Source: Gelidibacter japonicus (GTDB lineage: Bacteria; Bacteroidota; Bacteroidia; Flavobacteriales; Flavobacteriaceae). Taken from it: DNA of 49,619 bases. The notes beneath the pieces were generated by a model. That model had not been told where the DNA came from. It was given only the letters and a program-made list of their open reading frames with translations, and made no database searches. The DNA is taken from assembly GCF_010725055.1 (NCBI RefSeq), contig NZ_BJKB01000024.1, positions 1-49,619 on the forward strand. The letters are read 5' to 3'. Of the stretch, positions 18,291-26,292 are shown in pieces (the first letter of the stretch is position 1; every line of letters begins with the position of its first letter). Both the position numbers and the translations under genes were made by a program.

Positions 18291-19007
18291 TCAGTCTTTG
18301 TGAATGATAAATATGGCGGGACGTTTGTGCAGGTCCACTTTGATATGTTTCCAGTCACTAACGTGGTATGTCTTTATGTATTCTGAGGCCAAAGTAAGGT
18401 CGCAGGCCACACAGACCCTCGTTTGTGGATGTAGGGTCGTACATAAATCCTCCAACATTTTGTTGTTCCGATAGGGCGTTTCGATAAACATTTGGCTTTG
18501 GTTTTGATCACTGGATAATTTTTCCAGACGCTTCAATTCCATTTTTCTTTCGTTTTTATCGATGGGCAAATAGCCATTAAAAGCAAAGCTTTGTCCGTTC
18601 ATGCCTGAGCCCATTAATGCCATAATAATGGATGATGGACCAACTAGCGGTACTACTTGAATCTTATTTTGATGTGCCAGCATGACAATGTCTGATCCTG
18701 GGTCTGCAATTGCAGGGCATCCTGCCTCAGACAGCAGTCCCATAGGCCTCCCTTCTTTGCAAGCATTTAAAAATGAGGATTTTTCAGAGGCTAAGGTAAA
18801 CTTATTAAGAATTCTTAACTGAAGTGAAGGTTGTGATTTTTCGGGATGAATCTTTTTGATAAAACGTCTCGCAGATTTTTCATTTTCGACAATATAGTCG
18901 TTAGTGAGGTCTATGATTTTCTTTATTGAAGCGGGCAAAACTTCCCAAACGGGATCATCACCTAAATCTGTAGGAATTAAATATAGCTTACCGAAGTGGG
19001 GTTTCAT
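18291..19007 (-). CDS. SAM-dependent methyltransferase, RsmI-like tetrapyrrole-methylase fold
   Basis: The 238-residue protein has the fold of RsmI and cobalamin-pathway methylases: GKLYLIPTDLGDD at the start, MGLLSEAGCPAIADPGSDIV (about 88-107) and VPLVGPSSIIMALMGSGMNG (about 118-137). RsmI proper methylates C1402 of 16S rRNA and starts with a P(I/L)GN motif, here replaced by LGDD, so this is probably a paralogue with another substrate. It overlaps the upstream dehydrogenase by one base (TAATG), so both are cotranscribed. Confidence 0.85.
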   Translation of the reverse strand: MKPHFGKLYLIPTDLGDDPVWEVLPASIKKIIDLTNDYIVENEKSARRFIKKIHPEKSQPSLQLRILNKFTLASEKSSFLNACKEGRPMGLLSEAGCPAIADPGSDIVMLAHQNKIQVVPLVGPSSIIMALMGSGMNGQSFAFNGYLPIDKNERKMELKRLEKLSSDQNQSQMFIETPYRNNKMLEDLCTTLHPQTRVCVACDLTLASEYIKTYHVSDWKHIKVDLHKRPAIFIIHKD

Positions 19008-20419
19008 TAATTTTTAATGAATTTACGGGTTGTTTTTTGGCCAGCATCATTGAAAATCTCCATAATATACATCCCTTTGGCCATGTTTTTAGTGGAAATC
19101 TTTGATGAATTATTTTCGAAGGTGATCAGTGTCTTGATCTGTTGCCCTTGAACATTATAGACATATACCTCAGATATTTGCCGGTTTGATGTGCCAAAAT
19201 CTATAGTTAGTTCATCATTAACAGGATTTGGAAAGAGTTTGATGTGTGAAAGTGTGGATTCATCCAGACCTAAAGTTGCATCCTTTATTTTGTAAATTGA
19301 TCCAGAACTGATGTCACCTATGTACAATTCACCATTAACATCTTCACCAAAGGTAGTCCAGTTATTGCCATTAAAGGGTTCAGTAAAGGTCATTGTCCAA
19401 TTTCCGTTGTTTTCTTTGAGCATTCCAATTTCGGAACTACAATAGTCAGCAAAGAAATAAATACCTGTAAGATTTGGTTGTGCGGTACCTCTATATCTGT
19501 AGCCTCCAGTAATGGAACATTTGAAACGACCACTGTTTTCATGTGAATACTCAGCAATAGGAAAGGTTAGGGTGTTCACATCGGGGCAATTGCTGGTATT
19601 ATATGTGTTATTTCCTTCATAACATCGCCATCCGTAGTTAAGACCTGCATCAGAAGCGGAAGCTTTATTGATTTCTTCAAATTTTAATTGACCAACATCC
19701 GCAATCCATATGTCATTAGTTGTTTTGTCAATTGAGAATTTCCAAGGGTTTCTTAGGCCAGAGGCCCAAATTTCGTTTAATGCATTGGGATTATCAACAT
19801 AAGGGTTGTTGTTGGGGATACCGTAATTGTCTCCATTTTGTGGGTTGTTCACATCGATTCTTAAAAGTTTCCCTAAAAAGGTTCTAAGATTTTGAGACCT
19901 ATCCTGCGGATCTCCACTGTCGCCCCCATCGCCAAGAGCAATAAGGAGAAATCCATTATTATCAAAAACAATTTCCCCACCATTATGGTTTGTATAAGGC
20001 TGTGGGATTCTCATAAGAATAAGTTCTGAATTAGGATCCGCAAGTTGAATGTTCGAGTCGCTTCTGGAGAATCTTGATATAATCGTTTCTAAGCTATTGT
20101 TGACGTAATTCACATAAAAATATCGGTTTGAAGCGTAGTTAGGATGAAATGCCAAACCAAGAAGTCCGCGCTCATCCTTGCCATCACTGACCCTGTCGAT
20201 GATATCTAAAAATGGCTGATTATTTAGTATTCCGTTTTCATTTACGATTTGTATGAGGCCATCACGATCAAGAACAAATAACCGAGAATCTCCGGCATGT
20301 TGGATGTTTACCGTATTTGAGACCCCCGTTGCGAATAATTCCAATTCAATTTCTTGTGCATAGTTCTCCACACTGCATACAAGCGCAATAATAAAAAATA
20401 CTTTATTCATAATCTTCAT
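19007..20419 (-). CDS. Secreted PQQ-type sugar dehydrogenase with T9SS sorting domain
   Basis: The 470-residue protein has a signal peptide (to about residue 21). A six-bladed propeller of the glucose/sorbosone dehydrogenase family follows (about 25-370, with DERGLLGLAFHPNY, NHNGGEIVFDNNG and GLNYGWRCYEGN). The C-terminal 75 residues (FPNPVNDELTIDFG to MAKGMYIMEIF...KFIKN) form a type A C-terminal sorting domain used by type IX secretion, so the protein is probably exported to the cell surface. It should oxidise an aldose using PQQ, but the true substrate is unknown. An alternative start is the ATG at 20410. Confidence 0.9.
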   Translation of the reverse strand: MKIMNKVFFIIALVCSVENYAQEIELELFATGVSNTVNIQHAGDSRLFVLDRDGLIQIVNENGILNNQPFLDIIDRVSDGKDERGLLGLAFHPNYASNRYFYVNYVNNSLETIISRFSRSDSNIQLADPNSELILMRIPQPYTNHNGGEIVFDNNGFLLIALGDGGDSGDPQDRSQNLRTFLGKLLRIDVNNPQNGDNYGIPNNNPYVDNPNALNEIWASGLRNPWKFSIDKTTNDIWIADVGQLKFEEINKASASDAGLNYGWRCYEGNNTYNTSNCPDVNTLTFPIAEYSHENSGRFKCSITGGYRYRGTAQPNLTGIYFFADYCSSEIGMLKENNGNWTMTFTEPFNGNNWTTFGEDVNGELYIGDISSGSIYKIKDATLGLDESTLSHIKLFPNPVNDELTIDFGTSNRQISEVYVYNVQGQQIKTLITFENNSSKISTKNMAKGMYIMEIFNDAGQKTTRKFIKN

Positions 20420-20470
20420 TTTTAAAAAGTTAGGTCTAAACTACGAAAAAAATAAAGAGGTATAATATAG

Positions 20471-20926
20471 TTACTTATTTAAATTGTAGGAAATTTTTTC
20501 ACAGGCATCGTCCAAAAGAGTGAAGACATCCTCAAAATCTTGAGTGTTGCCCCAATAGGGATCTGGAACTTCGTGGCCAGTGGAGGTTTGAGCATCCTGT
20601 AAAATTAGTTTCACCTTAGCGATATCTTCTACATCTCTCGCCAATTTCACAACGTTGTCATAGTTGGATTGATCCATGACATAGATAATGTCGAAATTGT
20701 CAAAATCTGAAAGTTCAAATTGCCTGCATTTTTGATTGGAAATGTCGAGACCTTTCGCTTTTGCTATTGCAATGGAACGATGGTCGGGTGATTTACCTAT
20801 ATGATAATTGGCGGTTCCGGCAGAGTCAACCTCAAATTTGTCGGAAGGCAATTTGGATTCAAGAATGCCATGCGCTAATGGTGATCTGCAGATATTTCCC
20901 AAACAGACCATTAAGATTCTTGTCAT
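20471..20926 (-). CDS. Low-molecular-weight protein-tyrosine phosphatase
   Basis: The active-site loop CLGNICRSP sits at residues 8-16 when started at ATG 20926, with the general acid in DPYWG near residue 122. It dephosphorylates tyrosine on proteins, or could belong to the arsenate-reductase-like branch of this fold. The 151-residue length is normal. A longer reading to 20947 would place extra residues before a motif that normally starts within the first ten. It follows dnaA on the same strand; the 139-base spacer can form nested helices (20949-21015). Confidence 0.92.
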   Translation of the reverse strand: MTRILMVCLGNICRSPLAHGILESKLPSDKFEVDSAGTANYHIGKSPDHRSIAIAKAKGLDISNQKCRQFELSDFDNFDIIYVMDQSNYDNVVKLARDVEDIAKVKLILQDAQTSTGHEVPDPYWGNTQDFEDVFTLLDDACEKISYNLNK

Positions 20927-20948
20927 GATAATTAAGTTTTGGTTCATA

Positions 20949-21020
20949 CCTCCAAACAGAGTGATAACGGCAAATAGATTGACAACTTACATTTGCTATT
21001 CAAACTGCTTGGAGGCTCTG
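20949..21020 (-). promoter_or_regulatory. Structured dnaA-phosphatase spacer
   Basis: CCTCCAA (20949-20955) pairs with TTGGAGG (21009-21015), and inside it GCAAAT (20970-20975) pairs with ATTTGC (20991-20996). CAGAG (20957-20961) is complementary to CTCTG (21016-21020), which would form a pseudoknot or a competing pairing. There is no T-run, so this is not an ordinary terminator. Confidence 0.4.
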
Positions 21021-21065
21021 TATTTTTGATCAGAAGTTGAAAGGTTTAAATACGAATACAGTTTT

Positions 21066-22493
21066 TTAGAGAGCCAATTTCTTGGCAATGTCCTCAACAT
21101 ACTTTCTGAATTGTTTGTCTGTAGAAGAGAGGTTGTCAACTGTTTTGCAAGCATGAAGTACAGTGGCATGGTCACGTTTGCCAATTTGGGATCCAATGCT
21201 GGCCAATGATGCCTTTGTGTATTTTTTAGCAAAAAACATGGCTAACTGTCTTGCTTGTACAATATGTCTTTTTCTTGTTTTGGATTGTAAGGTGTCAACA
21301 TCCATTTGGAAATAATCTGAGACGACCTTTTGAATATAATCGATGGATACCTCCCGCTTGGTGTTTTTGACAAACTTCTCAACAATTTCCTTAGCTAGGC
21401 TAATGGTGATCTCTTTTTTGTTGAATGAAGATTGGGCGATTAAGGAAATAATGGCACCTTCAAGTTCCCTTACATTGGTTTTTATATGTTTGGCTACATA
21501 TTCAATAATATCATCGGGCATTTCCACACCATCACGATACAATTTGTTCTTTAAAATCGAGACTCTGGTTTCAAAATCAGGACTTTGCAATTCGGCAGAA
21601 AGCCCCCATTTGAATCGGGATAATAAACGCTGTTCAATATCCTGCATGTCTACAGGTGCTTTATCTGATGTTAGGATGACCTGTTTCCCGTTCTGGTGTA
21701 AATGATTGAAAATATGGAAAAACACATCTTGGGTTCCTGTCTTACCGGATAAAAATTGAACATCATCAATAATCAAAACATCAATGATTTGATAGAAGTG
21801 AATGAAATCATTTCTATTGTTCTTCTTGACAGAATCTATGTACTGCTGTGTGAATTTTTCGGCAGAAATATAAAGTACTGTTTTTTCCGGGTATTTATCT
21901 TTAATATCTATACCAATGGCATGGGCTAAATGGGTTTTGCCAAGACCAACACCACCAAAGATCAAAAGTGGGTTAAAAGAGGTCCCTCCTGGTTTATTCG
22001 CCACTGCCAATCCGGCATTTCTTGCCAAGCGATTGGAATCTCCTTCTAGGAAATTTTCAAAATTGTAATTAGGATTGAGTTGAGACTCAATTTTTACATT
22101 TCTAATTCCTGGAATGATGAATGGATTTTTTAATTCTGGATTTTTATTTTTTAGCGGAATATCAACATCTTGAGATTTTACTGCGCTTCTATTTGAACTT
22201 GGTATTTTTTCAGTAAATGGTTGTTTGTTGCCATAAGTGTTCTCCATTTTTATGACATATACTAATTTGGCCCGTTCTCCGAGTTCTTTGTTTAAGGCTA
22301 CTTTTAGGATTTTTACGTAATGCTCTTCCAGCCATTCGTAAAAGAATTTACTAGGTACCTGGATGCTCAGGGCATTGTCAGTAAGCTTTACTGCTGTAAT
22401 AGGTTCAAACCAAGTTTTATATGCTTGGGGTTGGATGTTGTCCTTTATAAAAGATAGACAATTTTTCCAAACCGATTGCGCAGTTACTTCCAT
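21066..22493 (-). CDS. dnaA: Chromosomal replication initiator DnaA
   Basis: DnaA binds DnaA boxes at the origin and melts DNA with ATP. The 475-residue protein has domain I (1-80), a linker, the AAA+ domain with Walker A GGVGLGKTHLAHA (about 180-192) and Walker B DVLIIDDVQF (about 241-250), and the C-terminal helix-turn-helix with the signature KRDHATVLHACKTV. The length is normal. dnaN and recF are not next to it, as in other flavobacteria. An intrinsic-terminator-like hairpin and a DnaA-box-like 9-mer lie upstream. Confidence 0.98.
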   Translation of the reverse strand: MEVTAQSVWKNCLSFIKDNIQPQAYKTWFEPITAVKLTDNALSIQVPSKFFYEWLEEHYVKILKVALNKELGERAKLVYVIKMENTYGNKQPFTEKIPSSNRSAVKSQDVDIPLKNKNPELKNPFIIPGIRNVKIESQLNPNYNFENFLEGDSNRLARNAGLAVANKPGGTSFNPLLIFGGVGLGKTHLAHAIGIDIKDKYPEKTVLYISAEKFTQQYIDSVKKNNRNDFIHFYQIIDVLIIDDVQFLSGKTGTQDVFFHIFNHLHQNGKQVILTSDKAPVDMQDIEQRLLSRFKWGLSAELQSPDFETRVSILKNKLYRDGVEMPDDIIEYVAKHIKTNVRELEGAIISLIAQSSFNKKEITISLAKEIVEKFVKNTKREVSIDYIQKVVSDYFQMDVDTLQSKTRKRHIVQARQLAMFFAKKYTKASLASIGSQIGKRDHATVLHACKTVDNLSSTDKQFRKYVEDIAKKLAL

Positions 22494-22530
22494 TGTGAAA
22501 AGTTAATTTTTTGTTGTTAGTCAGATTAGC

Positions 22531-22558
22531 AAAAAAAAGAGAAATCTGTGTTTTCTCT
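22531..22558 (-). terminator. Possible attenuator upstream of dnaA
   Basis: AGAGAAA (22538-22544) pairs with TTTCTCT (22552-22558), and on the minus strand a run of eight T follows. It lies 38-65 bases upstream of the dnaA ATG with no gene before it on this strand, so it would act inside the dnaA leader. The stem is AT-rich and may be weak. Confidence 0.4.
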
Positions 22559-22574
22559 TGAATAATTTCTGAGA

Positions 22575-22589
22575 CAAATATGTGAACAA
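22575..22589 (-). promoter_or_regulatory. Candidate dnaA -7 element overlapping a DnaA-box-like site
   Basis: On the minus strand CATATTTG (22575-22582) is one base off the -7 consensus. It overlaps TTGTTCACA (22581-22589), which matches TTNTNCACA. This would suit autoregulation by DnaA. Only one such box is seen. Confidence 0.35.
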
Positions 22590-22684
22590 ATTTCTGAAAA
22601 AAAAAATCAAATGCTATTGAATATTCAGAATTAAATCCCCATGTTTAATCCGCGATGAAAATACAAAAAATAAACCAAACAAAG

Positions 22685-23095
22685 ATGTCAAATCCTTTAT
22701 ATTACCACGAAATTGAACTTAGAGTGCGTTATGCTGAAACTGACCAAATGGGTATTGTCTATTACGGAAACTACGCCCAATACTTTGAGGTTGGTAGGGT
22801 AGAGTGGTTGAGGAAATTTGGAATATCCTATAAAAGTATGGAAGAGGAGGGTCTCATGTTGCCTGTGGTAAGTCTAAGTGTAAAATACAAAAAGCCAGCG
22901 CGTTACGATGACCTTATTAAAGTGAAAACTCAGTTGGTAAAAATGCCTTCTGCAAGTATTGAATTTGATTACGAAATCACAAACCAATCGGGGGAAATTT
23001 TAACAAAAGGAAATACCGAATTGGTATTTATGGATGTTAATAGGAATAGACCTACAAGATGTCCTAAATATCTTTTAGACAAACTGCGGAATTAA
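22685..23095 (+). CDS. Acyl-CoA thioesterase, YbgC/FadM family
   Basis: The 136-residue hot-dog-fold protein hydrolyses acyl-CoA thioesters. The family motif YAETDQMGIVYYGNYAQYFE (about 12-31) contains the catalytic Asp and the YYGNY segment of 4-hydroxybenzoyl-CoA thioesterase relatives. The ATG at 22685 is preferred because the motif normally lies about a dozen residues from the start. The natural acyl chain is unknown. Its stop codon shares the TTAA with the stop of the convergent yigZ-like gene. Confidence 0.9.
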   Translation: MSNPLYYHEIELRVRYAETDQMGIVYYGNYAQYFEVGRVEWLRKFGISYKSMEEEGLMLPVVSLSVKYKKPARYDDLIKVKTQLVKMPSASIEFDYEITNQSGEILTKGNTELVFMDVNRNRPTRCPKYLLDKLRN

Positions 23096-23712
23096 TCGTC
23101 CAAAATTTTTAATTCCACTCCGAAAATCGGCTCGAAAGCTTCTAAAACACTTTTTATATTTTTTAATCTAACCGAAATAATAATTGTGCATGTCAATTCT
23201 AAAGTTTGTCGTGATATTTTTAGGTTTTTTTCTTTGATAACACGCATCACTTTGTTCATGTCTTTATACTCAAATTTGAGTTCTATCTCTTGATTTATGG
23301 TTTTGGTGACAATTTTTGAATGCTCTAATGCCATTTGGGCGGCCGTTTTATAAGCGGTTATAAGTCCGCCAACACCCAATTTTACACCTCCAAAATACCT
23401 GACCACAACAATTAATACATTGGTGAGTTCAAACGATTGGATTTGACCATAAATAGGCATTCCCGCACTATTGTTTGGTTCTCCATCATCATTGACCCTA
23501 AATTGGTATTGATTTTCAAGAATTCCCAACTGATAGGCGTAGCACCAATGCCTGGCAGAATGATGTTGTTTTCTTAGATTTTCAAGATGGATTTTAACGT
23601 CATCTTCCGTTTTGATTGGAAATGCATACCCCAAAAACTTGCTGTTTTTCTCTTTAAACTGAACTTCAGCTGATGGTTTGGTTATGGTTTTGTAGGTGTC
23701 TTTTTCTGTCAT
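23092..23712 (-). CDS. YigZ/IMPACT family protein
   Basis: The 206-residue protein has the UPF0029 (Impact N-terminal) domain: KNSKFLGYAFPIKTED near the start, QHHSARHWCYAYQLG (about 49-63), NDDGEPNNSAGMPI (about 74-87) and VRYFGGVKLGVGGLI (about 103-117). YigZ-like proteins bind nucleic acid or ribosomes, but the role in bacteria is unclear. The start ATG 23712 lies one base after the EamA stop (TGATATG), so it is the last gene of the ribD operon. Confidence 0.9.
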   Translation of the reverse strand: MTEKDTYKTITKPSAEVQFKEKNSKFLGYAFPIKTEDDVKIHLENLRKQHHSARHWCYAYQLGILENQYQFRVNDDGEPNNSAGMPIYGQIQSFELTNVLIVVVRYFGGVKLGVGGLITAYKTAAQMALEHSKIVTKTINQEIELKFEYKDMNKVMRVIKEKNLKISRQTLELTCTIIISVRLKNIKSVLEAFEPIFGVELKILDD

Positions 23713-23713
23713 A

Positions 23714-24577
23714 TCACGCAAAAGTTACTAAATAAATGGCAATAAGTGCCAATCCAATTCCTATCCAATTCCTATTGGTTAAATGCTCATTAAAGAACCA
23801 AAGGCCAATTAATGTTGATATCATTACAATGGCCACGTTATTTATGGTGAAAAAAGAAGAGCTTTCCATATTTTGAGATTGTAGCGCTTTAATGATATAA
23901 TATAAGGAAGCATAATTGAGAAGTCCTAAGGCGATACCTCCAGGAATGCTTTTTGAATCCAATTGCAACTGATTGCCAGATTTTTTGGCAGCTAAAATGC
24001 TTATTCCGATTAGTCCTGCAAATCCGAAAACACAAGCCGAAAATACTGGAATATTCTCTTCAGAAATAGATGTATGCTGTAAATAGTTGATATAGGTATC
24101 ACTGATTCCTGAGCCCAAGAAAAGCAGGAATGGCAGCATAAGGTTTTTCTTGAAATTAACTGTGGTTTTTGACTTTGCTGAAACCAGATACACCGCAATA
24201 AAAGCTAAAACTATACCGATGATTTTTTGATACCCGATACTCTCACGGAATAAGATGACTCCAAAAATGATCGGGATGATGACACTCATCTTTGAGGCCA
24301 CAGAAGCCACGGAAAGCCCGTTTTTCTGAGCGGTCCATGCCATCATAGTGAAGAGGCCAATAAATAGGGCACCTACGATAATACTTCCTAAAAACCACTC
24401 AGCATCAACTATGGAATTTATAGCCATTGAATCTCGAGCAGCGAGAAAACCAAAGCTGAAGGCTACTATATAATTGACTACAATAGTTTGAAAGGTATTG
24501 ACCTCAAATTTCTCCAGTAGTTTAAAAACGACAAAAATGAATAATGACGCCGTTATACTGAGAATGAGGTATATCAA
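23714..24577 (-). CDS. DMT-family (EamA) transporter
   Basis: The 287-residue protein is made of about ten membrane helices in two homologous halves (1-135 and 145-287), the layout of the drug/metabolite transporter family. Many relatives export amino acids or other metabolites; the substrate here is not known. It overlaps the HAD gene upstream by four bases and ends one base before the YigZ start, so it is an operon member. Whether it moves flavin-related compounds together with ribD is only a thought. Confidence 0.88.
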   Translation of the reverse strand: MIYLILSITASLFIFVVFKLLEKFEVNTFQTIVVNYIVAFSFGFLAARDSMAINSIVDAEWFLGSIIVGALFIGLFTMMAWTAQKNGLSVASVASKMSVIIPIIFGVILFRESIGYQKIIGIVLAFIAVYLVSAKSKTTVNFKKNLMLPFLLFLGSGISDTYINYLQHTSISEENIPVFSACVFGFAGLIGISILAAKKSGNQLQLDSKSIPGGIALGLLNYASLYYIIKALQSQNMESSSFFTINNVAIVMISTLIGLWFFNEHLTNRNWIGIGLALIAIYLVTFA

Positions 24578-25185
24578 AATAGGTCTTTTTTAGTTGAGAG
24601 CAAGGTCGTGATATCCTCGGTTTCTGGATTGATATGCCATGTGTGGATGCCCAATTTTGCAGCAGTGATAATATTTTCTTCAGTGTCATCAATAAACAGG
24701 GATTCCTCTGCTTTTATATTGTTTTCTTTTAAAACGAATTCGTAAATATTGGCGTTAGGTTTTCTTAATTGGATTTCATGTGAAAGATAGAACGCATCAA
24801 AATGCGTTTTAAACTCTTCATAGAAACCTATATTTTCTTTGACCCAGTTGATATGCAGCTCATTCGTGTTGCTTAGCAAAATAAGTTTATACTTTTTGTC
24901 TGCCGCCAACTGTTCCAAAAACTCCAATCTGTGCAATGGGAAATCCCTTAAGATATAATTCCAGGATTCCAAAAGTGTGTCCCTGTCGTGGTCTGGGAAA
25001 TTATCCAAATAAAACTCCAGAAACTCATCGGTACTCATAAGGCCTTGCTCATAAAGCGTATTTATGGCGTGTATTTCATCTGAGAGTTCATCCATTTCAA
25101 ATAAGTTGAGCGCATGGGCCTTAGCGCCCTTTTTATCTAGATTGATAAATACATCTCCAAAATCAAATATGATGTTTTTAATCAT
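24574..25185 (-). CDS. HAD-family hydrolase
   Basis: The 203-residue protein carries the HAD motifs: motif I IFDFGDVFI (residues 5-13), where the second acid of the usual DxD is replaced by G (DFGDV, typical of the YihX-like group), motif II LLSNTNE (about 102-108), motif III lysine in LRKPNANIYE and motif IV FIDDTEENI (about 166-174). It should dephosphorylate a small phosphometabolite. It overlaps ribD by eight bases; a role as the missing riboflavin-pathway phosphatase is possible but unproven. Confidence 0.88.
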   Translation of the reverse strand: MIKNIIFDFGDVFINLDKKGAKAHALNLFEMDELSDEIHAINTLYEQGLMSTDEFLEFYLDNFPDHDRDTLLESWNYILRDFPLHRLEFLEQLAADKKYKLILLSNTNELHINWVKENIGFYEEFKTHFDAFYLSHEIQLRKPNANIYEFVLKENNIKAEESLFIDDTEENIITAAKLGIHTWHINPETEDITTLLSTKKDLF

Positions 25186-26257
25186 TGGTATAAAGTTTTA
25201 AGGTGTCGTTGATGATTTTTTCTTCTGAAAGTAATCGTCCTGAAAAGTGGGGTGCTTTTGTGCCGCTGGTAAAATTTATGGTGCCTTTGAAAACTCGTGC
25301 TTCATCCCAAAGATTTTCATCTATAAAGGTTTGTAGCGTTTGGCGTCCACCTTCAATGATAACAGAATTAATATCATGTCCAAAAAGAATTGTACAAATT
25401 TGGTGGGCAATTTTATCTTTCAACTCCCAATTCAGCAACTCCAAATTTATGGAAAGGTTGGTGTTTTTCAAACTATCATCCTGAGTCTCCGTGTTCCGAG
25501 CTTCATCCTTCTCACTTATTAATATTGTTGTTGCCTTGGCATCAAAAACCGCGGCATCTAAAAATAGGCGTGAGTTTTTATCCAAAACTATACGTATCGG
25601 ATTTCTGCCGCACCAATCCCTCGTAGTCAGGCTGGGATTATCTTCAATGACCGTATTCGTTCCAACTAAAATCGCTTGTTCTTCGGCGCGCCATTTATGT
25701 ACCAACTGTCGTGAAAATTCATTGGTAATCCATACTGGTTTTTGTTCATCCCTTGATGAGGGCGCAATAAATCCGTCGGCAGTTTCCGCCCATTTTAGTA
25801 TGATATAGGGGCGTTTTTTATTGTGAAACGTAAAAAAACGCTTGTGATGGGCTTTGACTTCATCTTCCAAAACGCCTACAATAATTTCACATCCTGAAGC
25901 CTTCAGTTTTTCAATGCCTTTTCCTGCAACGGCACTATGTGTATCCGTAGTGCCAATAACTACCTTTGGGATTTTAAATTTGATGATGGCATCGGCACAG
26001 GGTGGAGTTTTTCCAAAATGGGAACAAGGTTCTAAGGTCACATAAAGTGTTGCTTTAGAAAGTAAGTTTGGGTTTTTCACGCTGTTAATGGCATTCACTT
26101 CAGCATGGGCGCCGCCGTATGGACTTGTAAAGCCCTCTCCAATAATCGATTGATCATGTACTATAACACATCCCACCATTGGGTTTGGAGCTGTGGTCCC
26201 CAGTCCATTTTTGCCGATTTCGATGCAACGTTTTATATATTTTTCATGTATATTCAT
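25178..26257 (-). CDS. ribD: Bifunctional riboflavin deaminase/reductase
   Basis: RibD deaminates 2,5-diamino-6-ribosylamino-pyrimidinone phosphate and then reduces the ribosyl chain in riboflavin synthesis. The 359-residue protein has the zinc deaminase motifs HAEVNAI (about 50-56) and PCSHFGKTPPC (about 76-86) and the C-terminal reductase domain (about 145-359, with WAETADGFIAP and VIIEGGRQTL). The length is normal. It leads the operon with the HAD hydrolase, EamA and YigZ genes, which overlap or nearly touch. A TATTTTTG element is 18 bases upstream. Confidence 0.96.
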   Translation of the reverse strand: MNIHEKYIKRCIEIGKNGLGTTAPNPMVGCVIVHDQSIIGEGFTSPYGGAHAEVNAINSVKNPNLLSKATLYVTLEPCSHFGKTPPCADAIIKFKIPKVVIGTTDTHSAVAGKGIEKLKASGCEIIVGVLEDEVKAHHKRFFTFHNKKRPYIILKWAETADGFIAPSSRDEQKPVWITNEFSRQLVHKWRAEEQAILVGTNTVIEDNPSLTTRDWCGRNPIRIVLDKNSRLFLDAAVFDAKATTILISEKDEARNTETQDDSLKNTNLSINLELLNWELKDKIAHQICTILFGHDINSVIIEGGRQTLQTFIDENLWDEARVFKGTINFTSGTKAPHFSGRLLSEEKIINDTLKLYTND

Positions 26258-26274
26258 CCCGATAATTATCGAAA

Positions 26275-26282
26275 CAAAAATA
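26275..26282 (-). promoter_or_regulatory. Candidate ribD -7 element
   Basis: TATTTTTG on the minus strand, 18 bases upstream of ribD; a TTG lies only 15 bases further up, shorter than normal. The palindrome CGATAATTATCG (26260-26271) lies between it and the ATG. I see no FMN riboswitch here. Confidence 0.45.
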
Positions 26283-26292
26283 ACATATTATC

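Noticed and set aside
22494-22654. Replication origin next to dnaA
   Set aside because: Only one relaxed DnaA-box-like 9-mer is visible, with no cluster of boxes and no dnaN or recF nearby; an origin cannot be supported.
26254-26292. FMN riboswitch upstream of ribD
   Set aside because: The spacer between ribD and the divergent gene is only about 35 bases, too short for the RFN element.
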